Below the pieces are notes generated by a model. It ran no database searches and was not told where the DNA came from. It saw only the letters and a list, made by a program, of their open reading frames with translations. DNA of 64,000 nucleotides from Flavobacterium lacustre (GTDB lineage Bacteria; Bacteroidota; Bacteroidia; Flavobacteriales; Flavobacteriaceae). The DNA is taken from contig NZ_CP114882.2 in assembly GCF_027474525.2 (NCBI RefSeq), positions 1,116,001 to 1,180,000 of the forward strand, read 5' to 3'. Each line of letters opens with the position of its first letter. Positions within the stretch are counted from its first letter, which is position 1. Position numbers and translations under genes: made by a program. Of this stretch, positions 8,783 to 17,472 are shown piece by piece.

Positions 8783-8827
8783 ACCGCAAATTCACAAATT
8801 GATAAAAGTAATTTGTGAATTTGCGGT
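8783..8827 (-). terminator. Perfect 18-bp inverted repeat, terminator of the bacilliredoxin gene
   Basis: Arms at 8783-8800 and 8810-8827 are perfectly complementary (ACCGCAAATTCACAAATT) with a 9-nt loop. On the minus strand it sits 36 nt past the bacilliredoxin stop and is followed by a T-rich run, so an intrinsic terminator is likely. Part of one arm recurs nearby at 8761 (ACCGCAGATT). Confidence 0.7.
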
Positions 8828-8862
8828 AAAAATCTTTTTAAGGAATTTGTAGTGTTTAAAAA

Positions 8863-9273
8863 CTAGCAGTATTCGTTGAAAGCATCTTGTAAGTTCTCAG
8901 CGATTAATTCAGCTGGGCGACCTTCAATGTGGTGACGCTCTAACATGTGAACCAATTCGCCGTCTTTGAACAAAGCAATACTTGGTGATGACGGAGGAAA
9001 AGGAAACATAAATCCTCTTGCAGCATCTACAGCTTCTTTATCTACACCTGCAAAAACGGTGATTAAATGATCTGGTTTTTTAGCACCTTCTAAGCTCAAT
9101 TTTGCTCCCGGACGTGCATTTCTTGCTGCACAACCACAAACCGAATTTACTACTACAAGTGTTGTACCTGTAGATTTTATTGCGTTTTCAACTGCTTCAG
9201 CTGTATGTAATTCTTGAAAACCTGCATCTGATAATTCAGCACGCATCGGTTTTACCATTTCTTCTGGATACAT
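8863..9273 (-). CDS. BrxA/BrxB-family bacilliredoxin
   Basis: The 136-residue protein is a thioredoxin-fold bacilliredoxin (YphP/YqiW family). The start [11 protein letters not shown] and the [13 protein letters not shown] motif, with the CGC redox pair, are diagnostic. In Firmicutes such proteins remove bacillithiol from S-bacillithiolated proteins; Flavobacteria were long thought to share or replace this thiol, so the physiological thiol is uncertain. The gene stands alone with its own promoter (9308-9315) and terminator (8783-8827). Confidence 0.92.
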   Translation of the reverse strand: MYPEEMVKPMRAELSDAGFQELHTAEAVENAIKSTGTTLVVVNSVCGCAARNARPGAKLSLEGAKKPDHLITVFAGVDKEAVDAARGFMFPFPPSSPSIALFKDGELVHMLERHHIEGRPAELIAENLQDAFNEYC

Positions 9274-9307
9274 ATTTTTTTATTTAAAGTTTAAACTTTT
9301 CGAAATG

Positions 9308-9315
9308 CAAAGTTA
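9308..9315 (-). promoter_or_regulatory. -7 promoter box for the bacilliredoxin gene
   Basis: On the minus strand the sequence TAACTTTG matches the Bacteroidetes -7 consensus TAnnTTTG exactly and lies 35 nt upstream of the ATG at 9273. TTG-containing sequence lies near the expected -33 position. Confidence 0.65.
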
Positions 9316-9378
9316 CAAAGTTTAAAACCAACAAGTATAATCGAACTATAAAGTTTTGTTATAGTTTGATTACTATTT

Positions 9379-10539
9379 TTATTTTAAAAAAATCTGACGA
9401 AAAACAGCTTTGATAAAAGGTAATTTAGGACACTTTAAAATCACTTGAAGGTCCTCGCGAAAGGAAGTGTCTTCATCTAAGAATTTAAAAATTAAGCTCG
9501 GATTTCCAGCTTTGAAAAGTGAAGTGAAAATGACAGTTCCTAATTCATTATTTCGGTCCAAAACGCCTAAAAATAAGAGGTCGTAAAACCAAAATTTAGT
9601 CTTCTTATGAAATTGAGTAAAGTTGGTTTCTCTTTGCAGGAAAGAAACTAATTCGGTAGATTTTTTGTCTGAATTCTTGAAAGTATAGCCGGTGCTTGCT
9701 TTTGTCCAACCTCCCGAAGTGCCAATATTTAAGACACTTTTTGTATTATTTTTCCAAAATGGATAACAGGTCATCGGAATGCTGCCTTGTTCTTTTTCGA
9801 TGATTTCATATTTTGAAATCCCTAGTTTTTGAATGTAATTCTTGATTTCGGATTCATATTCCTCTTTGGCTAAAAGTGTATGAGAAAACAAGGTATATTC
9901 TAATAATGCTTCGGTTTTTGATGTTGGTAAAACGTACATAAAGCGCGTATTTCCTTTCTGTTCTACCGAAAAATCCATGAAAGTAGCCTGCTCGGGATTG
10001 AAAACCGCTTCTTCACTTTTGATAAACCAACCAATAAAATGCTGTTGTAAAACGGGATATTTAGTCTGGTTTTCTACTTTGATTGCATTGTAAATGCTGT
10101 TGAATAATTTGTTGCAAGTGAATGTTTCGGTTTCGGTTTGTACTATAATTATGGTTTTCGATTCCTCAATTGCTACTGCTTTTTGATTTATGAAAGTGAT
10201 ATTTTTTTGTTTAGAAAGCAAACCAAAAACCTGATTGTAAAAATCCAATCCCTGAATCATGTTGTATTGATACGGATTTAAATTTAAATCTCGTTTCAAA
10301 TCTTGGTTTGCAAATAAGGCAGAATCCCACGTTTTAGCAATTGCATCATCCCAAATCGTTTCAGTTTCTTTCCAAAAACACCAAGTTCTGTCATTGGATT
10401 TTTTGGTGTTTTCATCCAATAACAAAATGGTTTTGTCGTTAAATTTTCCGGATAAAACCATTTTATAAACGGTCATCAAAGCGGATAATCCCGTGCCGGT
10501 GAAAATGTAATCGAAAGCCTGTTTTTGTGTTAAAATCAT
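9379..10539 (-). CDS. crtY: Lycopene cyclase (CrtY-type)
   Basis: The 386-residue flavoprotein cyclises lycopene ends to beta-ionone rings on the way to beta-carotene and zeaxanthin. The N-terminal dinucleotide-binding motif is YIFTGTGLSALM, and the family motif DRTWCFWK lies near residues 50-57. Length fits CrtY. I prefer ATG at 10539 (MILTQKQ); a TTG two codons upstream (10545) is also possible. Other carotenoid genes are not in this window, so the gene is detached from a crt cluster. It is 17 nt beyond the end of the upstream beta-barrel gene and may be read with it. Confidence 0.9.
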   Translation of the reverse strand: MILTQKQAFDYIFTGTGLSALMTVYKMVLSGKFNDKTILLLDENTKKSNDRTWCFWKETETIWDDAIAKTWDSALFANQDLKRDLNLNPYQYNMIQGLDFYNQVFGLLSKQKNITFINQKAVAIEESKTIIIVQTETETFTCNKLFNSIYNAIKVENQTKYPVLQQHFIGWFIKSEEAVFNPEQATFMDFSVEQKGNTRFMYVLPTSKTEALLEYTLFSHTLLAKEEYESEIKNYIQKLGISKYEIIEKEQGSIPMTCYPFWKNNTKSVLNIGTSGGWTKASTGYTFKNSDKKSTELVSFLQRETNFTQFHKKTKFWFYDLLFLGVLDRNNELGTVIFTSLFKAGNPSLIFKFLDEDTSFREDLQVILKCPKLPFIKAVFRQIFLK

Positions 10540-10556
10540 GTTCAAAAATAAACAAT

Positions 10557-11312
10557 TTAGATTTTAAATCGAAACGAATAGCCCAAAGAAACAAAATAGT
10601 CCGGGGAAGTTGCCGATAAACCAAAGCCTCCCGAAAGGTCTAATTGATGATTTGGATTGAATAAATAATTCAGTCCGGCATCAAACCGATGATCCGGTTT
10701 GTTTATTTGAGGAATAAAACCGTAAAATTCAACATAACCACTTATTTTTTCAGAGAAAGAATACCCAGTGGTTAAAGTGTAAATAAATGCGGGTTCAGCA
10801 GTTATTCCGTCCCATTCGGCACCAAGATTATAACTTAAAGTTTGTTTTTTGGTTAAAGTATGTTGCATGGTGAATCGGAATGCCGGGGCATAATAATTCG
10901 TTTTTAATACGGCAGAAGCTATTTTCGGAAAGTGTAAATGACCTATTAATGACGTGGTCGGGATGATTCCTTTTTCCTGCCAAAGTTTGGTTTTAAAGCC
11001 AATAGCCATTGGGCTTATTCCCGAAATGTTTTTTGAATTTTCGGACTCGATGCTATATTCTGTAATCAAGCGAAATTCAAAATGATCGTTAATTCCATAT
11101 TTTGTCAAAATTGTTGGTGCAGTTATTTCACTTGAATTTTTTGTTTTTACTTCATAAGAAAATCCGTTTTCTAACTGAAAATATCCTTTTGGAGTTATAA
11201 ACGGGCATTCCGTCTGATCGGGTCTGTCGGTCTGAATGGACGGTAATTCTTGTGCTTGACATATATTTTCAAACAGTAAAAAAAACGGAATAAACAGAAA
11301 TTTATTTTTCAT
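10557..11312 (-). CDS. Outer-membrane beta-barrel transporter-like protein
   Basis: The 251-residue protein has a Sec signal peptide ending at about CQAQ (residue 20), then the motif IQTDRPDQTE and alternating aromatic/polar strands ending in a C-terminal phenylalanine-rich strand (VSLGYSFRFKI), as in the Phenol_MetA_deg-like outer-membrane family. Substrate is unknown. It is transcribed divergently from mntH across a 97-nt region that contains a TTTAGA-CAAA-TCTAAA palindrome overlapping its likely -7 box, so shared metal control with mntH is a fair inference. Confidence 0.75.
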   Translation of the reverse strand: MKNKFLFIPFFLLFENICQAQELPSIQTDRPDQTECPFITPKGYFQLENGFSYEVKTKNSSEITAPTILTKYGINDHFEFRLITEYSIESENSKNISGISPMAIGFKTKLWQEKGIIPTTSLIGHLHFPKIASAVLKTNYYAPAFRFTMQHTLTKKQTLSYNLGAEWDGITAEPAFIYTLTTGYSFSEKISGYVEFYGFIPQINKPDHRFDAGLNYLFNPNHQLDLSGGFGLSATSPDYFVSLGYSFRFKI

Positions 11313-11333
11313 TTAGTTTTGCATTAAATTAAA

Positions 11334-11349
11334 TTTAGACAAATCTAAA
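11334..11349. promoter_or_regulatory. Palindromic operator candidate between beta-barrel gene and mntH
   Basis: Perfect 6-4-6 palindrome TTTAGA-CAAA-TCTAAA. It overlaps the minus-strand -7 box TAGATTTG (11340-11347) of the divergent beta-barrel gene and lies just upstream of the mntH promoter. The half-sites recur between hemA and the AraC gene (26483-26511). MntR, encoded downstream, or another metal regulator is the likely ligand; this is inferred. Confidence 0.6.
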
Positions 11350-11356
11350 AATTAAA

Positions 11357-11387
11357 TTTGTAAAAACTAATTTTAATCTTATATTTG
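11357..11387 (+). promoter_or_regulatory. Promoter of mntH
   Basis: TTTG (11357-11360), a 19-nt spacer and TATATTTG (11380-11387) form an exact Bacteroidetes-type promoter, placing transcription start about 15 nt before the ATG at 11410. Confidence 0.75.
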
Positions 11388-11409
11388 CGTTAGTAATTCA
11401 ATTTCAGTC

Positions 11410-13281
11410 ATGAGCAAATCTCTCGAAGAGGTAAACCAATCGGTTTCCACACAAAATAAAACCACCGTTTTCAGGAAAATATTAGCCTTTTTTGGTCCCG
11501 CATATTTGGTAAGTGTCGGATATATGGATCCGGGAAATTGGGCAACAGATATTGCTGGCGGAAGCCAATTTGGTTACGCATTACTTTGGGTTTTATTAAT
11601 GAGTAATCTAATGGCGTTGCTTTTGCAAAGTTTAAGCGCCCGTCTGGGAATTGTAACCCAAAGGGATTTGGCGCAAGCTTCGCGGGAAACTTATTCGCCT
11701 TTTATCAATTATATTCTTTATTTTCTTGCCGAAATTGCCATTGCAGCTTGTGATTTGGCTGAGGTTTTAGGAATGGCCATAGGGATAAATTTGTTATTTG
11801 ACATTCCGCTTATTGAAGGGGTTTTAATCACCGTTTTAGATACTTTTTTATTGCTTTTTTTAATCAATAAAGGCATCCGAAAAATGGAAGCTTTTATTAT
11901 CGTTTTAGTAGCTATTATTGGGTTTTCTTTCATTTTCGAAATGATTTTTGCAGAGCCGGAGATGAGCAAGGTAATTTATGGATTGATTCCATCGATGCCA
12001 AATGAAGCCGCACTTTATATCGCCATAGGAATTATCGGAGCAACAGTGATGCCGCATAATTTATACTTGCATTCTTCTTTGGTACAAACCCGAAAATTCT
12101 CCCGAACTCACGCCGGAATCAAGCAGGCCATAAAATATAATTTCATAGATTCTGCCATTGCGCTCAATTTAGCTTTTTTTGTAAATGCCGCTATTTTAAT
12201 TTTGGCCGCAGCCACATTCTATAAAAACGGCATGTTTGAAGTCGCCGAAATACAAGATGCACATAAATTTTTGGCACCACTTTTAGGGACAAAATGGGCG
12301 CCAATATTATTTGCTGTAGCTTTAATTGCTGCAGGACAAAGCTCAACAATTACAGGAACTTTGGCTGGGCAAATTGTCATGGAAGGCTACCTTAATTTGC
12401 GCATTCAACCTTGGGTTCGTAGAATAATTACCAGAATAATTGCCATAGTTCCCGCCGTTATTGTCATCTTGATTTATGGCGAAAGTATAACCGGAAAACT
12501 ACTCATTTTAAGTCAGGTTATTTTGAGTTTACAACTGGGATTTGCTATTATTCCACTCATTCATTTTGTGAGTGACAAATCTAAAATGAGAGGATTTCAT
12601 ATTAGTAAAATCACTCAGGTTGCCGCTTGGATTATTGCTTCAATTATAGTTTCGCTCAACGCCAAATTAGTTTTTGATGAAATTTCAGGATGGTTAGAAA
12701 CGTCTCAAAACCCAATAATTCTTTGGTTAACCGTAGTTCCTTTGGCATTTGGTTTCCTTATTTTGTTGCTTTATATCGTTTTTAAACCGTTTATTTCCAA
12801 AGCCAAATTAGACATTCACAACCATTCGCCTCACAACATGGTTTTGAAGTTTTCAGAATCGGCAGCGCATTCCCAAAAGAATATTGCCGTTTCAGTAGAT
12901 TTTTCTTTTGCTGACGAAAAAGCCATTAATTACGCCTTCAACATGGGCGGAATAGATGCAAAATATACCTTGATTCACGTGGTAGAAACCGTAGGCGCCA
13001 TGATTTACGGAAAAAATGTAGATGACCATGAAACCACAATCGACGAAAAATTATTGCTCGAATACAAGCAAATGTTCCGCGAAAAAGGCTTTCATGTCAA
13101 AACGCAATTGGGTTTTGGAAAACCAAATAAAGTGATTCCAAAAATTGTCAATAAAGGTAATTTCGATATTTTAGTAATGGGAACACACGGCCACACCGGC
13201 ATGAAAGATTTGCTTTTTGGCACTACAGTCGACAAGTTGCGCCATAAAATTTCAATTCCTTTGGTAATCGTAAATAATTAA
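11410..13281 (+). CDS. mntH: NRAMP-family Mn/Fe transporter fused to a universal stress domain
   Basis: The 623-residue inner-membrane protein has an NRAMP core (about residues 25-470) with the metal-site motifs DPGNWATDIAGG and GATVMPHNLYLHSS, giving proton-coupled Mn2+ (or Fe2+) import. Residues of about 485-623 form a cytosolic UspA-like domain with the nucleotide-binding signature GTHGHTG followed by FGTTVDKLRH. Classical MntH is about 410 residues, so the Usp part is a true C-terminal fusion that may sense nucleotide or stress. mntR follows on the same strand with a repeat element between them. Confidence 0.93.
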   Translation: MSKSLEEVNQSVSTQNKTTVFRKILAFFGPAYLVSVGYMDPGNWATDIAGGSQFGYALLWVLLMSNLMALLLQSLSARLGIVTQRDLAQASRETYSPFINYILYFLAEIAIAACDLAEVLGMAIGINLLFDIPLIEGVLITVLDTFLLLFLINKGIRKMEAFIIVLVAIIGFSFIFEMIFAEPEMSKVIYGLIPSMPNEAALYIAIGIIGATVMPHNLYLHSSLVQTRKFSRTHAGIKQAIKYNFIDSAIALNLAFFVNAAILILAAATFYKNGMFEVAEIQDAHKFLAPLLGTKWAPILFAVALIAAGQSSTITGTLAGQIVMEGYLNLRIQPWVRRIITRIIAIVPAVIVILIYGESITGKLLILSQVILSLQLGFAIIPLIHFVSDKSKMRGFHISKITQVAAWIIASIIVSLNAKLVFDEISGWLETSQNPIILWLTVVPLAFGFLILLLYIVFKPFISKAKLDIHNHSPHNMVLKFSESAAHSQKNIAVSVDFSFADEKAINYAFNMGGIDAKYTLIHVVETVGAMIYGKNVDDHETTIDEKLLLEYKQMFREKGFHVKTQLGFGKPNKVIPKIVNKGNFDILVMGTHGHTGMKDLLFGTTVDKLRHKISIPLVIVNN

Positions 13282-13309
13282 AACAATATTCGTAGCATAA
13301 TTTTTGAAG

Positions 13310-13389
13310 AGGAGCTAATCCCGCTATCCGTTACAATCTTACAGGCCAAAACCCGGCCCATAAGGATTTTCACTACTATCGGGGCTAGG
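13310..13389 (+). repeat. Dispersed intergenic element, copy B
   Basis: The element runs from AGGAGCTAATCCCGCT to CGGGGCTAGG and matches the reverse complement of the 1472-1550 copy over its length. Hairpin arms are GGCC at 13344-13347 and 13355-13358, with different bases from copies A and C. It lies between mntH and mntR, both on plus, so it has the same relation to local transcription as the other copies. Confidence 0.8.
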
Positions 13390-13429
13390 AAATCTGCAAT
13401 CAAGAACACTAATTTTCAATCAAAATCCT

Positions 13430-14083
13430 ATGACTTTTTCAGAAGAAAATTATCTTAAATCCATATACCATCTTACCGCAGTTTCCGAAACGGAAGTCAG
13501 CACCAATGCGATTGCCGAAATGATGGAAACCAAAGCTTCCTCCGTAACGGATATGCTCAAAAAATTAGCCGAAAAAGAGTTCGTTAATTATAAAAAATAT
13601 CAAGGCGTTTCCCTTACTAATAAAGGAAAACTTGCCGCCAAAATGATTGTGAGAAAACACCGTTTATGGGAAGTTTTCTTGGTCGAAAAACTAGACTTTT
13701 CCTGGGACGAAGTACATGATATTGCCGAACAATTAGAGCACATTAAATCCGAAAAATTAATCAATAAACTCGATGATTTTCTGGGAAATCCCACCGAAGA
13801 TCCACACGGCGACCCCATTCCCGATGCAAATGGTCAAATGATTAAAATCGATAAACAATTGCTTTCGGAATTGATGCAAAACCAAACCGGAATTTGTGTT
13901 GGAGTAAAAGATACGTCTTCAGAATTTTTGAAATATTTAGACAAACAAGAAATAGCTTTGGGCTCAAAAATTGAATTTATATCCAAAGAAACATTCGATT
14001 TATCGCTAAAAATAAAAGTAGATGGCCGAGACTTGACCGTTTCTAATAAAATTGCAAGTAATTTATTTGTGAAGGTGATTTAA
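13430..14083 (+). CDS. mntR: DtxR/MntR-family metal-dependent regulator
   Basis: The 217-residue protein has an N-terminal winged helix (MTFSEENYLKSIYHL onward), the DtxR dimerisation/metal-binding helices with VRKHRLWEVFL, a conserved segment GNPTEDPHGDPIP, and a C-terminal FeoA/SH3-like domain. It should repress metal uptake genes when Mn2+ or Fe2+ is bound. Location 148 nt after mntH on the same strand makes mntH its natural target, through the palindrome at 11334-11349 or another site. Its stop overlaps the stop of the convergent small Cys-rich gene by 4 nt. Confidence 0.92.
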   Translation: MTFSEENYLKSIYHLTAVSETEVSTNAIAEMMETKASSVTDMLKKLAEKEFVNYKKYQGVSLTNKGKLAAKMIVRKHRLWEVFLVEKLDFSWDEVHDIAEQLEHIKSEKLINKLDDFLGNPTEDPHGDPIPDANGQMIKIDKQLLSELMQNQTGICVGVKDTSSEFLKYLDKQEIALGSKIEFISKETFDLSLKIKVDGRDLTVSNKIASNLFVKVI

Positions 14084-14202
14084 TTGCAACCGCAATCGCC
14101 ATCGCCACAATTCTTGTCTGATTTTTTCTTCCAAAAATACTTTTTAATCAAAAAAGCGACAGCAAATATTAATATTCCGAAGGCTATAATTTCTTGAATC
14201 AT
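14080..14202 (-). CDS. FeoB-associated Cys-rich membrane protein (40 aa)
   Basis: A 40-residue protein too short for usual ORF cut-offs. It has one membrane helix (IIAFGILIFAVAFLI), a Lys-rich turn and the C-terminal cysteine tail CGDGDCGCN. This layout matches the FeoB-associated Cys-rich family, the small third partner (FeoC-like position) of Bacteroidetes ferrous iron systems. It begins 6 nt after the feoB stop and feoA-feoB have the same 6-nt spacing, so the three form an operon. Role in iron transfer is inferred from context. Confidence 0.88.
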   Translation of the reverse strand: MIQEIIAFGILIFAVAFLIKKYFWKKKSDKNCGDGDCGCN

Positions 14203-14208
14203 ACTACT

Positions 14209-16308
14209 TTATTTTAGAATTTGATACGCAATTAAGGCTACTGCGTAAGCCAATCCACTCATAAAAATAAGTTGTCCCAACGGCCATTTCCAGGTATTGG
14301 TTTCTTTCTTGGTAATGGCGAGTGTACTCGCACATTGCATAGCAAAAGCATAAAACAAAAGCAGTGAAATTCCAGAGGCAAAATTGAAAATCTTTTCACC
14401 CGTTTTTGGGTTGATTTCAGCTTGCATTTTGTTTTTTATAGTGTCTTCATTATCCGTATCGCCCACGCTGTAAATGGTTGCCAAAGTGCCTACAAATACT
14501 TCTCTGGCAGCAAATGAACTGATAATCGCAATACCAATTTTCCAGTCGTAGCCTAAAGGAGAAATCACAGGCTCTATAGATTTTCCCATTAAACCAATAT
14601 AGGAATTTTCTAGTTTTTGAGAAGCAATCGCATTGTTCAAAGCTGTTTCAGATAACGGATTGTCTTTTGTCTTTTCTATAATTATAGCTTCTGCGTTCTT
14701 AAATTGTTTTCCCGGACCGTAGGACGCCAAGAACCATAAAACGATAGATATGGCCAAAATTATTTTACCGGCACCAAAAATAAAAGCTTTGGTTTTTTCA
14801 ATCACATTGATTCCCACATTCTTGAAAAGGGGTAATTTGTAATTGGGCATTTCTACGATGAAATAGGTTTTTCCTTTTATTTTCAATATTTTATTTAAAA
14901 TATAAGCCGAAAAAATAGCCATTCCAAAACCCAAAAGATACAAAAGCATCAGGGTGAATCCTTGCATATTGATAATTCCAAAAATACGTTCGTCCGGAAT
15001 AACAAGAGCAATAATAATGGCGTAAACCGGAAGTCTGGCAGAGCAGGTTGTAAATGGTGTTACGAGTATGGTGATGAGTCGTTCTTTCCAGTTTTCGATG
15101 TTTCGGGTGGCCATAATTGCAGGAATTGCACAAGCGGTTCCGGAGATTAACGGCACAACACTTTTGCCTGATAAACCAAATTTTCTCATGATTTTATCCA
15201 TCAGGAAAACCACACGACTCATGTATCCGCTTTCTTCCAGAATAGAGATAAACATAAACAAAAAGGCAATTTGTGGTATAAAAATCAAAATTCCTCCAAT
15301 ACCGGGAATGATTCCTTGTGAGATTAAATTACTCAAAACACCAGCCGGTAATTTTTCGCCGGCAAGCGCACTTAAGGAAGCAAAAGCGGTGTCGATATAA
15401 TCCATCGGAATTTTGGACCATTCAAATATAGATTGAAAAATCCCAAACAAGATGAAAAAGAAAATAAGATAACCCCAAATTTTGTGGGTAAGGATTCTGT
15501 CTAAAATACTACGGAAATCTTTGGCTATTGACGCATCTATTTTAAGCCCAACTTTTAGGACATCATTGATGAATTGATAGCGTTTTATGGTTTCTTTTTG
15601 TTGCAACCGTTTCAAATCAGAATGTGATTTGGTATAAGAATTCCGAATTTCATTTCGTTCTAAATTCAAGAAATTCACATCCTGAGTAATTACTAACCAC
15701 AATTTATAAAGCAATTGATTTGGGAAAGTACTGCGCAACGTATTGAAATATTCGGGATCAATACTTGAAGCATTCAAGCAAGGTTCACTGGAAATGGACC
15801 TGTAGTTGACAATTAAATTTCTCAATTCGTCAATGCCAAAACCTTTTCTGGAACTGATTAGAGCAATCTTAGTTTTTAGGTGTTCTTCAAGGTAAGGAAT
15901 GTCTAAGGAAATTCCTTTGTGCTTCATTCTGTCGGCCATGTTAATGACCAAAATGGTAGGGATTTCTAAATCTTTTATCTGTGTAAAAAGCAGTAAATTA
16001 CGTTTTAGATTTTCTACATCTGTAACAACAAGAGCTACATCGGGATATAAACGGTCATTTTTATTCAGCAAAAGTTCAATAACAACGCTTTCGTCGATTG
16101 AGCTGGCATTCAAACTGTAAGTGCCTGGTAAATCAAGAATATTAGCTCTGATATTGTTGGGTAATCTGCAAAAACCAATCTTTTTTTCAACGGTAATTCC
16201 AGGATAATTTCCCACTTGTTGGTTCAAACCCGTCAATTGATTAAAAACAGAGGTTTTCCCAACATTTGGGTTGCCAATAAGAGCGACATTAATATTTTTG
16301 AGGCTCAT
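14209..16308 (-). CDS. feoB: Ferrous iron transport protein B
   Basis: The 699-residue protein has an N-terminal G domain with G1 motif GNPNVGKTS (residues 12-20), the G3 motif DLPGTYSL and the G4 motif NMAD, followed by a helical spacer and a polytopic membrane domain with two Gate motifs (for example SGTACAIPAIMATRN). It imports Fe2+ across the inner membrane driven or gated by GTP. Length is close to the usual 700-770. It sits between feoA (6 nt upstream) and the Cys-rich microprotein (6 nt downstream). Confidence 0.97.
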   Translation of the reverse strand: MSLKNINVALIGNPNVGKTSVFNQLTGLNQQVGNYPGITVEKKIGFCRLPNNIRANILDLPGTYSLNASSIDESVVIELLLNKNDRLYPDVALVVTDVENLKRNLLLFTQIKDLEIPTILVINMADRMKHKGISLDIPYLEEHLKTKIALISSRKGFGIDELRNLIVNYRSISSEPCLNASSIDPEYFNTLRSTFPNQLLYKLWLVITQDVNFLNLERNEIRNSYTKSHSDLKRLQQKETIKRYQFINDVLKVGLKIDASIAKDFRSILDRILTHKIWGYLIFFFILFGIFQSIFEWSKIPMDYIDTAFASLSALAGEKLPAGVLSNLISQGIIPGIGGILIFIPQIAFLFMFISILEESGYMSRVVFLMDKIMRKFGLSGKSVVPLISGTACAIPAIMATRNIENWKERLITILVTPFTTCSARLPVYAIIIALVIPDERIFGIINMQGFTLMLLYLLGFGMAIFSAYILNKILKIKGKTYFIVEMPNYKLPLFKNVGINVIEKTKAFIFGAGKIILAISIVLWFLASYGPGKQFKNAEAIIIEKTKDNPLSETALNNAIASQKLENSYIGLMGKSIEPVISPLGYDWKIGIAIISSFAAREVFVGTLATIYSVGDTDNEDTIKNKMQAEINPKTGEKIFNFASGISLLLFYAFAMQCASTLAITKKETNTWKWPLGQLIFMSGLAYAVALIAYQILK

Positions 16309-16314
16309 TGTATG

Positions 16315-16548
16315 TTATTTTTTAATTTTTTCAACTTCAATTTGTGAAGCGGTTTCTATTCTAATGGCGACATGTGAGCCATTAATATTCAAATACAAAG
16401 GATCTCCAAAAGGAGCTACTTGAAGCAATTCGACTTCATTGCCAGGCAAACATCCCATTTCAAGTAATTTTAATGGAATAGCATCGATATCAAAATCTTT
16501 GATGATGGCTTTTTCGCCTTTTTTGAGAGAATGTATCGTTGTTCGCAA
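16315..16548 (-). CDS. feoA: Ferrous iron transport protein A
   Basis: The 77-residue protein is a single SH3-like FeoA domain with the family segments LLEMGCLPGNEVELLQ and GDPLYLNINGSHVAIR. It is a small cytosolic partner thought to modulate FeoB. It is the first gene of the feo operon, behind a promoter with a Fur-like palindrome. Confidence 0.94.
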   Translation of the reverse strand: MRTTIHSLKKGEKAIIKDFDIDAIPLKLLEMGCLPGNEVELLQVAPFGDPLYLNINGSHVAIRIETASQIEVEKIKK

Positions 16549-16574
16549 ACCTTATTTAGATTGAATTTAGATTG

Positions 16575-16616
16575 CAAAAATACATATTATAATACAAACA
16601 CAAATGATAATTATCA
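16575..16616 (-). promoter_or_regulatory. feoA promoter with Fur-like box
   Basis: On the minus strand a TTTG, an 18-nt spacer and TATTTTTG (16575-16582) form a Bacteroidetes promoter 27 nt before feoA. The palindrome TGATAATTATCA (16605-16616) abuts the -33 element and resembles the core of the Fur 7-1-7 box. A direct repeat TTTAGATTG-n-TTTAGATTG (16557-16574) lies in the leader. Confidence 0.65.
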
Positions 16617-16669
16617 CATTTGTATCTATTTTAAGTAAAACGGAAGAAAAGAATAATCAGGAAATTGGG

Positions 16670-17335
16670 TTATTCGGCACACAAAAAATTAATGTCTTCG
16701 ATCAATTGTTTCATGTCTTCTTTTTTGGTTCCGTCATAAAAACCACGAACACGTCTTTTTTGATCTACTAAAACAAAATTTTCGGTATGAACCATATCAT
16801 ACAATTCAGAAGGTTTTCCGAGTTTTACGGCCAAATAGGATTTTCTCGCCATCGTGTAAATTTCTTTTTTATCTCCGGTGACTAAATTCCATTTGCTGTC
16901 AATTACGCCGTGTTTTTTGGCGTAAGCTTTCAAAACAGGAATACTGTCAATTTCAGGAAAAACGGTGTGGGAAAGCAGCATTACGTTCGGATTGTTTTGA
17001 ACTGCTTTTTGAACTTCGGCAAGGTTAGTGGTCATTTTTGGACAAATAGAACCGCAAGTTGTGAAGAAAAAATCAGCCACATATACTTTGCCTTCATAGT
17101 CTTTTTGAGTAATTGTTTTCCCGTTTTGATTCACGAATGAAAAATCAGCAATGGTATGGTATTTACTGATGTATTGTACGGTGCTATCCACTAATTCCGG
17201 ATTTACATCGGAAGGATTATATATAGGTAATGTTTTTGCAGGTTTTAAAGCCGAGTAAAATAAGGAAATAGTAATGACCGAAAACACGAATAAAACAGCA
17301 AAGAATTTTCGGTATTTGACAAAAATAGATTTCAT
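16670..17335 (-). CDS. SCO1/SenC-family copper chaperone
   Basis: The 221-residue protein has an N-terminal signal anchor (FFAVLFVFSVITISLFYSAL) and a periplasmic thioredoxin-like domain with the copper-binding CGSICP pair and a conserved late histidine in DMVHTENFVLV. SCO proteins deliver copper to the CuA site of cytochrome c oxidase or act as thiol reductants. I chose ATG 17335 (MKSIFVKYRK); the six-residue extension to 17353 overlaps promoter-like sequence. It is a single gene between feo and a divergent M13 peptidase. Confidence 0.92.
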   Translation of the reverse strand: MKSIFVKYRKFFAVLFVFSVITISLFYSALKPAKTLPIYNPSDVNPELVDSTVQYISKYHTIADFSFVNQNGKTITQKDYEGKVYVADFFFTTCGSICPKMTTNLAEVQKAVQNNPNVMLLSHTVFPEIDSIPVLKAYAKKHGVIDSKWNLVTGDKKEIYTMARKSYLAVKLGKPSELYDMVHTENFVLVDQKRRVRGFYDGTKKEDMKQLIEDINFLCAE

Positions 17336-17472
17336 AAAAACAATTTGATGCAAAAATACAAAAAGCAGTTCTTATTTTCAGAACATTTAACGCAATGTAA
17401 TTCTCATTGAATTCGCGTTTTATTAAATATTTTATTAATAAGTTTGTGATAACCTCTAAAACGTTAATTAAA

